From Podocnemis expansa (Eukaryota > Chordata > Testudines > Podocnemididae), in assembly GCA_007922195.1 (NCBI GenBank), contig ML681994.1, forward strand, positions 53,402,025-53,466,024: DNA of 64,000 nt, in the 5' to 3' direction. Numbering within the stretch: the first letter of the stretch is position 1; each line of letters begins with the position of its first letter. A program made the position numbers and the translations under genes. Below, one piece after another: positions 1 through 14,500 of this stretch. The notes below the pieces were generated by a model, which saw only the letters and a list, made by a program, of their open reading frames with translations, ran no database searches and was not told the origin of the DNA.

Positions 1-3000
1 GCCGTGGCCATCTACATGAAAGCAGATATCACCCTACTGTGGCTCTGGCCCCCATATTCATCCTATCCTCTATCCCAGCTTCCTGGGTATGGCGGCTCCT
101 GAGGTTAATGAAGTGGAAATGGCAATTAGTAAATAGTGTGCCACCATGATAAATTGGGGTGGAGGGGGTAAATTCCAACCTCCCTTGCACATCCATGAAT
201 AGTGTGGCTGTAATGCAGAAGCAGGTAATTCCTCTTTTGGAAGCAATAAGAGACAGCAGTGTGGAAGGCCCTTTTACACATGGCTCTTAGGGGTATATAC
301 TTAAGATAGAGTCTTTAATGAAGTAATTTGCTTGCTCTTCCATTCTTTCAGCCACTTTGTAATAGGAAAGACACACTCAAATTACCTTCTCTCTCGTCTT
401 CCAGTTCATGATTCTCAAGGTCTTATGATCCGCGGATGACCAGAAAAGGCTCTGCAGATCATTACCAGGCTATGCATGACAGCTGAGGAACTGCCACTTT
501 AACAAAACTTACTAACCAAAATACAGGTAAATGCTAAGACCCTGGATCAGTTACCTCAAACCCTCACACATTCTGGACTGTTTTCAAGATTAAATGTAGA
601 GAATGGCTGCTTGACCTAATGAGTGGGATCTAAAGGGAGAAATCTTACTGAATGACTCATGAGCACTCCTTCAAAACCATACAGATAGAGATTTGCTATC
701 ATGACAGTTATTTTTAGTAAATATTTAATGAACACCTATAGGATGCAAGTTTTGTAAGCACTGAAAGTATGTCAGTAATTTTCTTATTGCTTCAGAGGTA
801 TTAAAAGACCTAAAGGATCTTAGATTTTAAAAGATCCCAAATGCAGAGTGTGTAATTCCACTTAAAAGTTATTACATTTAACAATATACAGAAAAATAAT
901 TCACTGACCAAATATTTTTGAAAAATCAAGAAGTAGTGTATTTATTGCACATAGAAAAATACTTTCATACATGTTATTTTATGTTTCACTTCCATTAGTA
1001 ATGGCCATCATAGATTTGGATATGAACATTAGCATTGATTATTTTTGTATTTATTAGATACAAAGAAATGGAAAAAAACTCCAGTTTCTCTACTAAGCAA
1101 ACATTGGTTAAATAAAATGCTTCATTTTTCATATGGAAACAATGTTGTTTTTTGTTTTTTTTTTAAATACCTTCAATTAACTAAGAATAGAGATTCCATA
1201 CTTACAGGGGGAAATCCCATAAAGCACATCCAATATTAAAGAAATTTTCTGTGCAGTAAACCTTATTTTTCATATATCATTCTGATTACAGCCAAAGAGT
1301 GAATTAAGTCATAGCAATCAATATATTTATACAAAATATTTAGTAGCTAAGTATTTAGAGAGGAGTAACTGAATAAAGCTAAGCGAAGGCACCAAACAGG
1401 AAAAAACATTAAGTCTACTGGACAATGATTTAATCTACCAAGGGAAAGAGCGGAAGCCCCATTACTAGATGTTAATTTTAAACTGGATTAGAAACAATTC
1501 TCACATGGGCTACAAAAAATAGACACAAAAGACCCAAACTGAAATTAGGAACTAGAAAACTACAACTCTACAGAATGATTGTCATCATTAAGTTCAATGA
1601 CGCTCCATTACTAATTATAAAAATGTTTAAGCGTATTGACCTTTTAGATAGCCAGCATCCCTTTTTAAACAAAGAATAAGGTTTCTGAGGTCTAAATTTC
1701 TCTACCATAAAGAATTCAAGCTTCTAGGGAGGAAAATTAAAATACCAGCATTTTAATTTTGTGGTTTTTTTGTTTTTGTTGTTTAACAGGGACCACCTTT
1801 CCTCATTTTTGAAAAGAAAAATTCAAAATTTTTGGTTAATTTCTTTTAGAAAATGTGTAATTGCTGGAGGCATTACTTGGTTTATTGTCTCCACTTCCCT
1901 TTCTCTTGTCGCTGAGCCTCATTTACTTAGCCCTCAGCAGCTTCAACGGAGGAAGCTATAGAGTGAGTATTCTCTTGCTTTACCTGCTCAGTATAAAAAT
2001 CAAAATTTCTCTAGCCACATTGTACTTTAAACATGGAATAGGATCAACAGCCATTACTATACCACAATTGCAGTTAGCATTTCCTTAATATTTCTCTTTA
2101 ACGTGAATATGAAATAAAATTCTTCATTATTTAAGTTCTTTGGCTCTTTAAACGTCTGTGGAATTTAAGTTGAACTTCAGAACAATCTAAGCAGCTGTCA
2201 ATGCTTATTCAATTTTCTCCCCCTTCCCTTTCAGTCTTTTAACAAAGGTGAACGTAAAGTAAAACTCAAAGTTGTTTGCTATTTCACTGAGTATGATAAT
2301 GTGTAATCTATTTTTATTAATTGTTAAAACCAATAAACTTCAAGTCTAGTCTACACTTTTAAAACATAGTCTTGCATGTTTAGTAATATCATTCAAAGAA
2401 TGCACATATCCATTAAAACTAGAAAAATAATTTATTTAAAAGTCCATTTGGAAGTGATGGTACTATTGCAGATAGTTCCAACCTTACTGCATTGAAGCAA
2501 CATCCATGGATCAGTTAAGTAGCAATTATTAACATACTCTTCTAGCAAACCGATATTCTCACTATTAGCTAATGCATCTGTTACAGTAGAACTAAATATA
2601 TAAAAAAAAATCTTAAAAATATCTTCATGTAGTTGCAATTGATCAGGATACATTCTCCACATTGTTTGATATTTGTATGTCCCTGGAATTTAATTTTTCT
2701 CATGGAACACAGAGGTATCACCTGGATAACTTAATCTTCATATTAAAAGCAGTATATAAAATTTAATCACATCCTTATTATACTAAAAGTCTTCAGAAAT
2801 TTTGACTCGAGTTAATATCAGAAATAGCATTTTTACTATATAGACTTAAGGCCACATAACTGTCCTTCATCTGTAACTGAAATGTCTACTTCTTTAGTTT
2901 TACACATAAGAGCTAGCCTAACTGTTATTTTTCCACTGCTCAAAAAAGCAAAATTTCCTTGCAGTCCTCCGTAGCTCCCCTTCAACCAATAGTCAGCTTG

Positions 3001-5434
3001 CTTATATTTTGTACCCAACTAAAAAGAAATACATTTAAAAAAAAAATCTTGATAGTAGCACAGTAGCTCCCTTCTTTGAAGTAAGAAGCCAGTGTCTAGA
3101 GGGAAAACTTACTTAACTTTTCTCTGAATGTACTGACTCTGCAGATCAACCCTAGAGAAATCACACGCCCTGTCTTGTGGAACCCTTTCAAATAATCATT
3201 TGTTAAGATGCTATGTTTGCAGGTTCCCTGGATCCAGAGTTTAGGAAAAGTTATGAAAGTGCTCTCTCTTTCCATAAGTAGACCTCAACTCCTCCACAGT
3301 ATCAAACAATTATTGTCAATTTGTGAAGCTGACAGAGGCAGGAAAATCTGTGTGGATTTGCAGAGGCAATACATTTGGGAGAGCAACAGCCTACTGATAA
3401 GTAATATTTCTGCATGACGCGGCCTCTAGAGATCAGTGCTGTAGGAGACCAGCTATCTTCTGGAAGATGGATGAAGAGTATGCTAGTCAAAAAGACTCTG
3501 CTCTACTGAACAGAGAATCCAATCTACATTTCCCCAGAGAGAATACTGCATTCTTACAGTAGAAACTGAGCTCCCAGCAGCTTCACAATTTCTACTACAG
3601 GGATATAGAGAATACCAGCTATGCAGGCTGCTACACTTGTGGCAGAACAGAGACTACTAATTCCTTCTGGTACAGAAATGCAAGTGAGCTCCCAGGATGC
3701 CTCGGTATGCAATACAATCCACTTACATAGACTCAGAACCATTTAAGTGTGTGTCAGTTACTCTTCACCAAAAGCAAGGAACAATCTCTTATTTTCAATT
3801 GAGCCTTTTCCTCCCATCAAGGTAATAGTTGATAGCTCTGAATGTCTCGGGCATGTAGGACAGTATTACAGCAAACCTAAGACTAAGGGAAAAAAAAAAA
3901 ACTGAAAAAAATCAACCCATTCAGCTAACAAGTCCATTTTAGCCATTTTTGGGGTGGGCGTTTGAGGCCTTACCATTACCTTGCCTTTATGAAAAACTGT
4001 AAAAGGGCAGCATAGCCATTAAAAACCTGCAGGGTGAAAATGCTCCTAGCTGTGTAACAACCACCAGGGGAAAAGTAGTAGTAAAGGGGTGGTGGCAAAT
4101 CAAACCCTACCTACAGATGCAAAACATAACATACCCAAGAAGTCAAAAAGAGAGCCTATAAGTTGTGAGAACTAGACTTTCTCACATTCACCAGATTATT
4201 ACAAAGCTCTTTTATTCAGGGATCTGATAATACAGAATACTCTTGCACATTAATATGATAGAGATGACATATAATGCACACTTTATCTGTGCACAAAGAC
4301 AAACCTGAGTCTACTGTAGTAGGAGAAAATTCAAGGTAGCTGCTACAGAAGGAAAAGTAGAATTAACCCCTTTAAACGCTGGTTGAAGCTGAAAACATTT
4401 TCACCTGCATGCATAATACTTAGAAGAATATTTTTCTGATTCTAAAAAGCAGAGATGCAATTTACATACAGAAGTGCAATGACTCACCAACTAACAATCC
4501 TGCAATTAGGATTCCAGGTTAAGAAAATCTCAGGTTGGATGAAAGATTTGCCCTCTTTCGTGGGGCAAAGGATCTGAAAATATGTTACAGGGAAGAGTAA
4601 TAGGTAGGTTCTTGAATAGAGCTAATATCTGAGAACCACATCTATTGAGCCAAAAGCATCAAGATCATTCTGTCCCTGATGTATCAAATCTTCTCCAGAA
4701 CTCTGAAGCAACAGTTCTTTGGAATTTTAAATTTATGCCAAATAAATTAGCACACTGATAACTGAATTTTTGTAGAAAACTGAAATTCTGTAAGATCTTC
4801 ACAATGATCCTGTGCAAGGAGAGAACAAGTTTTAGCCTATACTGTCTGTTGAAGAAGAACAAAACAAGATGAACAGAAGCAAGGGAATTGTTTCTTTGTT
4901 TTTCAATCCCCCCACCACCACCTTTGACTCAGAACACTGGTTCTGAGGATCCTGTGTGTAACTTCCCTTTAAATATTTCCTATATGAAAGCACTCTGAGG
5001 TTCAAGTGACAAAGCATGAAACTCCTACAGTGCAGGTCTGTGGAGGCAATATCACGAAGGAGGAATGTTTTAAACTGAAAATAAAAAAGTTGGTATTCTC
5101 TGTCTAATGTTTTATTCCAAAGTAGAGTATTTACATGCACTATTTCTGAATGGCAAGAAGTAAATCAGAAAAAAAATGGATTTTAATTTAGAACTTTTGG
5201 AAAATGTTATGCATTTCTGAGAAAGAAAGAGAGTGAGAGCATGTGTGCAAATGAATGAACAGCTCGTTTTTTGCCAGTAAAATAATCAATATTTTAGAAA
5301 ATTCTACATGTGAATTCAAGTCATAAGGCCTGGGTACTGGTCAGAGAATGTGCATGCGTGCGCACGCACACACACTTCTTTAAAATACATGGTTGATTAG
5401 ATTTAAAAATCTAAAACAGTGGAATTAAAAATAC
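1..5434 (-). other. CNOT2 intron before the terminal exon (3' part not in window)
   Basis: AT-rich sequence without a recognisable gene. I see a short alternating purine-pyrimidine tract (5349-5374, tgcgtgcgcacgcacaca type) that could adopt Z-DNA, and several A or T runs. No repeat family could be named here. Small open frames in both strands lack conservation signals. Confidence 0.8.
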
Positions 5435-5579
5435 CTTAGCTACTTTCCTCCAGTTAAGACAGTCAAAGAAGTAATATGTTCCCCTCTCGTATGTATTAGT
5501 TTTCATGGTTGGCTCCATGCCTGGTGCCCTGGTGATCCATACTCGTTCTTCTTTGTGGTATCTCCAATCGCGGTTAAAT
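5435..5579 (-). CDS. CNOT2: CNOT2 exon, residues 464-512, NOT-box
   Basis: 145 nt. Reads FNRDWRYHKEERVWITRAPG, then MEPTMKTNTYERGTYYFFD and CLNWRKVAK, ending at a codon boundary before gtattt. It is the conserved strand-rich core of the NOT-box (RDWRYHKE, WITRAPG, YYFFD). The remaining 28 codons and the stop are in an exon left of the window; I searched the reverse complement of 1-5434 by eye and did not find it. Confidence 0.98.
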
Positions 5580-8500
5580 CTTTCATTTTAAATTAGGAGG
5601 AAAAAGAATTTGATGTTAGTTGCTTTGATTTCAGAATACTAAACAGAAAAACCCCTACCCTGTCAAACAGAATTTGGTTTACACTATTAAAAGAAACATT
5701 TTAAGGCATAAAATCAAGTCCACAGAACACCCACCTCTCTGCCACATATAACTACTTATTAAATCAAGTTCTAATGGGGGACTAAAATCTTAGCTATGCT
5801 AAGTAAGCTGTTGGTCTGTTCCAGAAAATAATCAATTTCTGAATGTTTACTGTCCTCCATTTTACTGTTGTTTTGTTACATGGTTACATAAGAATGACCT
5901 TACTGGGTCAGACAACAGGGTAGCCCAGTGTCCTGTCTTACAGCTGTGGTCAATGCTATCTGCCTTCAGAAGGAGTGAACAGAACACGGCAATTATCAGC
6001 TCATTCATTCCCTGTCTTCTAGTCCAGCGTTTCTCAACCTTCAGTGGACAGGGGAACACCTAAAGGTTATCAGTTACTTTATATGAAACACCTGATGAAA
6101 ATGTTCTCAAAAAAGCTGGTAAAGTGGATGGAAATAAATGCCCTACTTGCTGCAAAGCTTCCAGGTGTGCATCAACATCTGCCTCTGCATACCTGGATGC
6201 TTTGCTGCAGTTGGGGTGTTAAATTGCTTCCTTCTCCCTCCAATGGAGAGAGGTCAGAGCTGGAACCGCTGCACTATACGTGAGGAGTACGTGGGAGACA
6301 AACACTGATCTAGTCTCAGCATCAGGCAGCCAGAGACTTAAGGACACCTAGAGCATGGGGCTGTATCCGTGAGCATCTCAGCAAATAGCCAGTGATGGAC
6401 ATATCCTCCAGGAACTTACCTAATTCTTTTTTGAACCCAGTTTTACTTTTGACCTTCACAACATACCCTGTCAAGTTCCACAGGTTTACAATACGCTGTG
6501 TGAAGTAGAACTTTCTTTTATTTGTTTTAAACTGTTGCCTATTAATTCCATTGCATGACCCCTAGTTCTTGGATCATGTAAAGGGGTAAGGAACACTTCC
6601 TTATTATTTTTCTGCACACCATTAGTTTTAACAACTGTTGGCATTGACATAGCATCCTGTGTCCCAAGTGCTTTAAAAGCAACATGCACCCCATATGAGG
6701 AAAGCAAATTTTATTACAAATGGAGATACTATGGAAAGAAACTAGTGCCAGAGAAATACTAGAATTCAGGAGCTCCAGGCTTCCAGTTCTGTGCACGGAA
6801 CATGCCTCTCTACTTGTATGGGCTATAATAGCTTTTAGAAGTAAATTAGAAAGCAGAATTTTAGATTTACTATTTTGTTACTACAGTAAATTGTCAGTCT
6901 ATTATATTACCAAATTGGCCAAAATATTTTGAACATACAACTCTACGGCTGCTAATAACTGTAATACATCTCCTCCGTTCATGTAATAGAGATAAAACAG
7001 TAGATCTTCTCCATATCGGCCAAGTTTTATTGCAGCCAGCTGCAAAAGAGAAAAAAAATAAGATTAATTCTAAAAAAAGGTAAATAAAACAAAATGATGG
7101 CTGATACCATTTGAACATGACAAGAAAATATAATCAGAAACAGTTTCCATTAAGTATATTGCAAATGTTATACTACATGATATACAATAGTGCAATACAC
7201 TAATCGAGAGCTCAATTTTTCTCCAGGTTAAATTAAGCTTTCCAATTTGCCTAACATATAAACAAACAGGACAGTCACAGTAAGTAAACCAGAAAGGGTG
7301 GGGAGTGGGGATTTTATTCCCCCCCTTGCATATTCCACAAATGCTCACTTTACTTTTAAATTAATTAGTTCATTTACAATTTTTATTACATAGCTACATT
7401 AGTACAGCAATCCCTTACATCTTAAAACAAGACCTCATCAACACACAATATTTAGGATTTCTTTTAAAATATATGCAGCACAGGACTTCCTGTTTCCATT
7501 AGCTAAGGAAGGAAGAAAGGGCTAACACTATTATTTCTCAAGCTTCAGGTTATAAAGTGATCAGTTGGAATTAATCTGTACTGTATAAAGTTGGTACCTA
7601 TAGTTTGTGAATTATAAAGAGTTTGAGGCTTTTGCCTGAAAGATATGACACTGATCATTTTCAGAGACAGGATACCGGTCTAAACTGACTAATGTTTTAT
7701 ATGTCTACAGTTCTAATGGTTTGTGTTGGTCATTTTCCAAGCCAGTTCTCACAATTATCTAAAAGCTAATGTAAACCATTTTTAGCATTCAAGAAGCTAA
7801 AGAAAACCAGAACTGGGAACAGATGCAAGGTTGTTTTTTTTTTTTTTTTTTTTACTCTGTTTTGTAGTTTGAAAAAGGTAGAAAGCATTTCATGCACTTC
7901 CATTTTTATACAATTTAAGACTTTCTAAAAAAAAAATCACTGGATTTGATGAAGGATATCCATCTGAGAAAAATTACTTGTTACTTATTTTGAAATGTAT
8001 TCTATAATCCAAGCAGTCTCTTATCTACATATTTTATTATGCGGGACAAGAAAGCACACTCACCTTATCCCTAATGTGAATGTTCGTTAAGTATTCAGAT
8101 GGAACGTGGAAGTCTAGATAAGGGAATCAGAATTGAACTAATTGTCAATCCATGTAATTGAGCCACATTTATAAATATTAACATAACATTAAACATAACT
8201 TATCTTCCCTACCTATGTCTTGAGGTCGACAAGGTGAAGATGCCCAAGGTGATGCAAATTTGGGGTAGAGATTTCTGAACAGAAAAAAAAAACAAAAACA
8301 AAAAAAACAAACCCATACACAAATTAAAAGCAATGAATTTGAAAGTGACATGCAAACCCCTCTCTCTCTCCTCCTCCCAAAACCATCATATTTAGTTACT
8401 TCATTAACTTTTAGGGTGAAATTCTGGCACCATTTCCTGCAGTGGCAACCCACGCTACCCAACTCCTAAAATTCAAAAACAGCTAGGACTCTATTCTCAG

Positions 8501-11500
8501 TTGTGCTTGTAAACTTAAGTGTCTTTGGCTCCGATCCCTTGGAGAAGTCCAGACATACTAGGCAGACTGGAGGCATTGTGTAACACCACACAGAAGCCTG
8601 ATGGGCTAATAAATCAGAGCCCCCAATTAAAAGAGAACGGCTTAGAGCTGCAGGACTTGCTTCTCCCAACTAAAAATGATTGCACCCTTCCTTTAAATTC
8701 TACTCCACATGATGAACTGATGTTAGCACTTTAGAAAAGCATATTATTACATTTTTCTTATGATCTTTCATGTTCCACTAATGACAATTCTTGATAATAC
8801 AACAAGAAAAAATTAAGCTATTAGATTACCAATTCAACACTGCAGAACCTTGATAATTTAAATCAATGACTTTGTGATCCACTGAGAACTACTGAAGTTT
8901 TGTAATTAGCAGGCAGAGGAGCAAAAAAGAATAGCAAATCACAAGATGTACTTTCTTGGCAGCTGTACTGTTGCTTTTAATTATTTGTGATAATATTTCA
9001 CTGCATATTTTGCCAATATGATTTCTGTGAACTAACCTATTAAATCTTAGCACCATCTAGCAGGAAGGGTTAATAGTGTTATAAAATCCCTGAAGTCTGG
9101 GAAATCAAAAGACCACCAATTCTCAACTGAGCCCTAAAGAAAGAATGTGCCCAGATCAAATGGTGCCAATCCTACAGAGTAGGCATCATCATTAGCCCAA
9201 CGTTGATGCCACCTTAGATTCTCATAGATCCTGACCGCAGGTATCACAGGGGGGTAGCAACAGTGGAAAACAACCAAGATCTTTCTTGCACTAGGAGTCG
9301 GTGGAGAAATATCATCCAGAGGAGGTTGCGACTGGCTCAGGAACAAATCAAGATCATCATCTTAGCACTTTTCATAGTGCGGGCTTTTATAGAACTCAGA
9401 ACCAAAAATAAAGATCCCTTCTGTTAGCTAAAAACACAGGGACAGTGTCGAAAAAACCTTATACCTTCTCTTAAAGTGGGATCTCCTGGAGCACCAAAGC
9501 CCAGGTTTGGCTAAAAGATGAATTAAATCTTCCTACACTGGATTGGAGAAATCTTTCCAAATGTTCAAAGCTTCCCAAGAGTTGGAAAATAAAGGGTCGC
9601 TCGCCCACCTAAACACTACCTTAAATATCATAAAGAAAGCTAGGCCAATTTCTTTAATCTGCATAATATGAAAATATTTGCAAAAATGTGAGTGTGTAAA
9701 TAGCCTTCTTCCTAATTTTGTTAACCTATCACAGGAAAGGTTTTTAAAGAGATGATCCCTTGTTTAATATAAGTGAAACCTGACATTTACTACACTCCAT
9801 GAAGAAGGTAGATCACTTTTGTTCTAAAGTCCGCTAAGTTCTGAAAGAGTTTTAAAAGATTTTACTGTAGCCTTTAACGTTTGGTATAGTATAGAACAGG
9901 GGTGTCAAACACATGGTCCATGAACTTCTTCCATTCAGCCCTGTGACTGTGCTCCGTGGTACTACTTTCTCTCCCTGAGTGAGAATGGAGAGAGCGTGGT
10001 CTTGCATACCCAAGGCTCTGAAATGCTGCAAGTGTCGGATCTCAAGATAGATATCACGGAGCACTGGGTACGCAAGACAGTGCTCCACAAAACCACACTC
10101 TCCCCTAATGGGGGTGGTGGTGAAAGTTGTTTCACAGAGTGCAGTTTCACATATACAGTACTCCACCATGCTGCAGAAGTGCCATAATATTACTATTTAT
10201 GTTACGTATGGCCCATCTGAAGTACATTTAAGTCAAATCTGGCTTGCCACAGGTTTTGGAATAAGGAAAGATCCAGGGATAAAAATAATTCACATAGCAA
10301 CAGAAAAGCATAAAGTCTGGTATTAAGCAGATAACACTCTTCCTGATGGGTAGTTCTGGGCAGCTGATGACCATTTCAGGCAACACTAATATGGCATAAC
10401 AATTTAAGAATGAATATACTGGGCCAGACCAGTGATACATCTAGCCCAGTATCCTGTCTTTCAACAGTGAACAGTGCCCGATATCACAGAGGGGAATGAA
10501 AATACAGATTACGGACATCCAGTGAACGGGATCGTCTCTCTGACCATCTTGGCAGATGGTCATTGATGGACCTATCCTCCATGAGCTTTTGTAATTCTTT
10601 TATAAACCCAATCACGCTTTTGACCTTCACAACAACTCACAGCAACGAGTTCCACAGCTGACCATGTACTCTCTGAAGATGTTCCTTATGTTTATTTTAA
10701 ACCTGCTATCTATTAATTACATTGAGTAACCTTGGGATCTTGTGTTACATGAAGGGTGAAACAGTGCTTCTCTATTCACTTTCTCCACACCAGTTACGAT
10801 TTTATATCCCCGTGCCCAGTCTCTTTTTGAAGGTAAACAAATCTCCAGCCTTTTTAACCTCACCTCACATAGAAACTTTCATACCTGTAATACATTTTTG
10901 TCGTCTTCTCTGTACTTACTCTAACAATAACAAAACATCCTTTTGGAGATGTGGCTCCGCAAACAGCATGTAGTACTCAAGGTGTGGGAATACTGTGCAT
11001 CTATATAGTGGTATTATGATATCTTCTGTCTTATTATCTATCCTTAACGGTCCCTACATTGTTAGGTTTTTTTTTGACTGCCACTGCCCACAGAGCAAAT
11101 GTTTGCAGGAACTACCCACGATGACTGAAAAAACAGTTATAAGCCTTTCAGAGTTTGTTTTTTGAGATGTGTTGCTCATGCTCTTTGTATGCTGGGTGTG
11201 TGTGCACTGTTGCCAGAGAGTATGTTGCCATACTTTTTGCTTTGTGTATGCTAGGACAGCTTTAGCACCCTCTGATGCCCTGTGCATGTGCACTGACATA
11301 ATGGACACCTTCTTGCTGGTAGTTTCCACACAGGTGCACAAAGGTGGTCATGGAATAGATGTGAACAACACATCTCAAAAAACAAGTTATAAAAGGTCAG
11401 TAACAGTTTTTAGGTCTTTCCATCTGATGGTATGTGACTCAAGACAAGTACCAATGAGGTGGGCTCAGACTTAATGGACAAGCTGATCACAATGCTTCTC

Positions 11501-14500
11501 TCCTAAAACCGGCAGAGTCTTGGTATAGTGGGATGCAAAGGTACAAACTGATGATCAGACTGCAGCTCTGCAGATGCCCTGGATTGGCACCTGCATGAGG
11601 AATGCTACTGATGCAGCCTGGGCTCTTGCAGAATGTGTGGTCATGATGGTCAGAGGAAAGATACTGACCTGCTCATAGCAAGCTAGAATACAAGTGGTTA
11701 TGCAGGACAAGAATCCTTGGGTTTACACATGGGTATCCCTCTCATCCATCTGGCTGCTGCTACAAACAATAGTGTGGATTTACAGGAGGGTTTAATAATC
11801 TCAATATGAAAGGCAAGGGTCTGCTTATCATTGAATGTATGAAGCTGCTGTTACTTAGAGATTTGGGAAGATGACAGGTAGAAAAATGACTTGATTGTTA
11901 TGGAAATGTGACACCACCTTTGGCAGGAAGGCTGGATGGGGACACATTTGTACCCTGTCCTTGAAAAACAGGTTCAGTGGTTCTGATCAGCAAGACCCTT
12001 CCGGCCAATATGACTGCCACTAGGAAGGTGATCTTGCAAGATAGAAGTATTAGAGAGCACAATGCTAATGGTTCAAATGGCAGGGAGGCACCGGATGTGG
12101 GGTGGGGTGGGGTGGGGTGGTGCCTCTAAGTCGTGACTGGACCAGGTTTAAGTCCCATGTGGGGTTGGCTTGCAAACCTGAAGACAGAGTCTTTCCAAAC
12201 TTTTGAGAAACTGGAGTATCATTTTGGGGGAGAACACTCATTTGCCATTCACCGAGGAGTGGAAAGCTAAGATGGCTGCCAAATAAACCTTAATAGATGA
12301 GAATGCCAGATCTTGCTGCTTTTGGTGGAGCAAACAGACTGAAGAGGAAAAAAACAAGATGGAGAAGGAGCCCATCCAGAGGTCCTAAAAATGAAATGTT
12401 TCTACTTGGCCAAGTAAGTAGTCCTGGCAGTAAGCCTTCTACTAACTGGCAAGAACTATCAAATCTTTTCCAAGCAAACCTGCTTTTCAGGGTTTAGTCA
12501 GAAAGAACCCATACAGTCAGGTGGAGAAGAGAGTGGTTCAGGTGAAACAGCTGTCTGTGGTCTTGTGAAATTGAGTCCAGGCAGAGTGGGAGTGAAAGGA
12601 AGTGCCTCAGAGATCCAAGAGATTGCTAAACCAACGCTGATGGGCTGTCCATCAGGATAACTCTCTCTCTCACTGGATTTTTAGGAAGACCTTATTAACT
12701 GAGAGAGATCAGGAGAAAAACCTAACGGTACATGAGAATAGGAAAATGCCACATGCCTTGAGTTTATTAAGGCCTGACACATCCAAGATTAAGGGTCTCA
12801 ATTGTTGAGTGCTAATGAAGGGCACTCCTCTCATTACCAATCTAGGTTTTTCTACCAGTCCGGGGAGGCAAAGACCAGGTGCAGGACAATTAGCACTGAG
12901 TCTAGGTGGTATCTGCTCTGAGAGTGAATGGATACTAGCTATCTTAGGAGGGTCCTGAGGCATAGCATCACATGCTGTACCACATACACACACGCTGTCA
13001 CATGTCCCAGTTGCTTGGGACAGATCCAAACAGTCACAATTGCGTAGATCATGATCTTGGACATCAACTCCAAAATGGTCTTGTATCAGGTCTCTGGCAG
13101 GAAGTCCCTTGCTTGCATTGAGTTGAGCACTGCCCTGATAAAGTCTATTCTCTGAACCAGGCCAAGTTAACTGATGAAGTGGGTTGGAACCTGCAAAAGC
13201 TTATACCCAAAGAAATCTGTTAGTTTTTAAGTTGCCACAGGACTCCTGTTGTTCTTTACTGTGGTTTCCCATCAGTTTGCCTGTTACTGAAGTAAGGTTT
13301 ACCAGCCTGTAATTGCCAGCCTTTTGCAAAAATTGGTGCCACATTAGCTATCCTCCAGTCATGTGATACAGAGGCTGATTTAAGCGATACCTTACATATC
13401 ACATTTAATAATTTTGCAATTTCATATCTGAGCTCCTTCAGAACTCTTGGGCGAATACCAGCTGGTACTGGCAACTTCTTATTGTTAAATTTATCCATTT
13501 GTCCCAGAACTGCCTCTAACCACCCCTCATTCTAGCACAGTTCCTCAGATGTTTCACTTAAAAGCAGGCGTGAGAATAGCCCTCAAATCCTCTGCAGTGA
13601 AGACAAGGAATTCATTTAGCTTCATCACAATGGCCTTGTATCTTTCGCTAACCACTCTTCAAACATTTTTTTTTTTTGCCCTGCTTAATTATACTTTTAC
13701 ATTTGACTTGCCAGAGTTTATGTTCCTTTCCATTTTCAACAGAATTTTACTTCCAATTTTTTAAGGATGTTGCTTTGCCTCTAACTGCCTCTTTTACTAG
13801 GTTTAGCTCTGGTGATGCATCTTTGGTCCTTTTGCTTTTTTTTTTTTATTATGGGGGGGGGGGGTATTTAATTTGAATGTCTATTAGAGTGTTTTAAAAA
13901 AGCTTCCATGCAGATTGTACACATTTCACTTTTGATTGCTCCTTTTAATTTCCATTTAACTAGCTCTCATTTCTAAGTAGTTTGCATTTTTGAAGTTAAA
14001 TATTACTGTGGTGGGCTTCTTTGATTTCCCCCTTGTATGTTAAATGTAACCACACTTTGGTTGTTATAACATAGTGGTTCAGCTGAATTCACATTTTGAA
14101 CCAGATTCTGTGTTCCAATTAAGAATAAATCAAGAACTGGCTCTCCTTTTGGGGGTTCCAGGACTAGCTGCTCCAAGAAGCAGTAATTAATGTCTAGAAA
14201 TTTTGTTTCTGTAGCCTGTCTCTGATGTATCCAGTCAATAGTTGATTAGTTGAAATCACCATTATTACTGAGCCTTCTGTTTTGTTATAGCCTCTCTAAC
14301 CTCCCTGAATGTTTTACAATCAAGGTCACCATTCTGGTCCAGGTATCAGTAGACTATTTGTATCAATCAAGCACAGAATTGCTATCCACAGAGGTTCTTT
14401 GGTACAATTTGATTCATTTAAGACATTAACTGTATTTGATTCTATTTTTCTTTCTTTCACATACACCACCAGTCCACTGCTAGCACAACCTATTCTGCCA

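Larger units (their letters stand above)
5580..6938 (-). other. CNOT2 intron containing a CR1 split by a hAT MITE
   Basis: 1359 bp between the two NOT-box exons. More than half is an antisense CR1 3' end (5880-6640) interrupted by a small DNA transposon (6025-6307). The remainder (5580-5879, 6641-6938) shows nothing nameable. Confidence 0.85.

Noticed and set aside
1..5434. Terminal CNOT2 exon (EFHLEYDKL... to AQQAF stop)
   Set aside because: Reverse-complement reading by eye found no match; the exon is assumed to lie left of the window.
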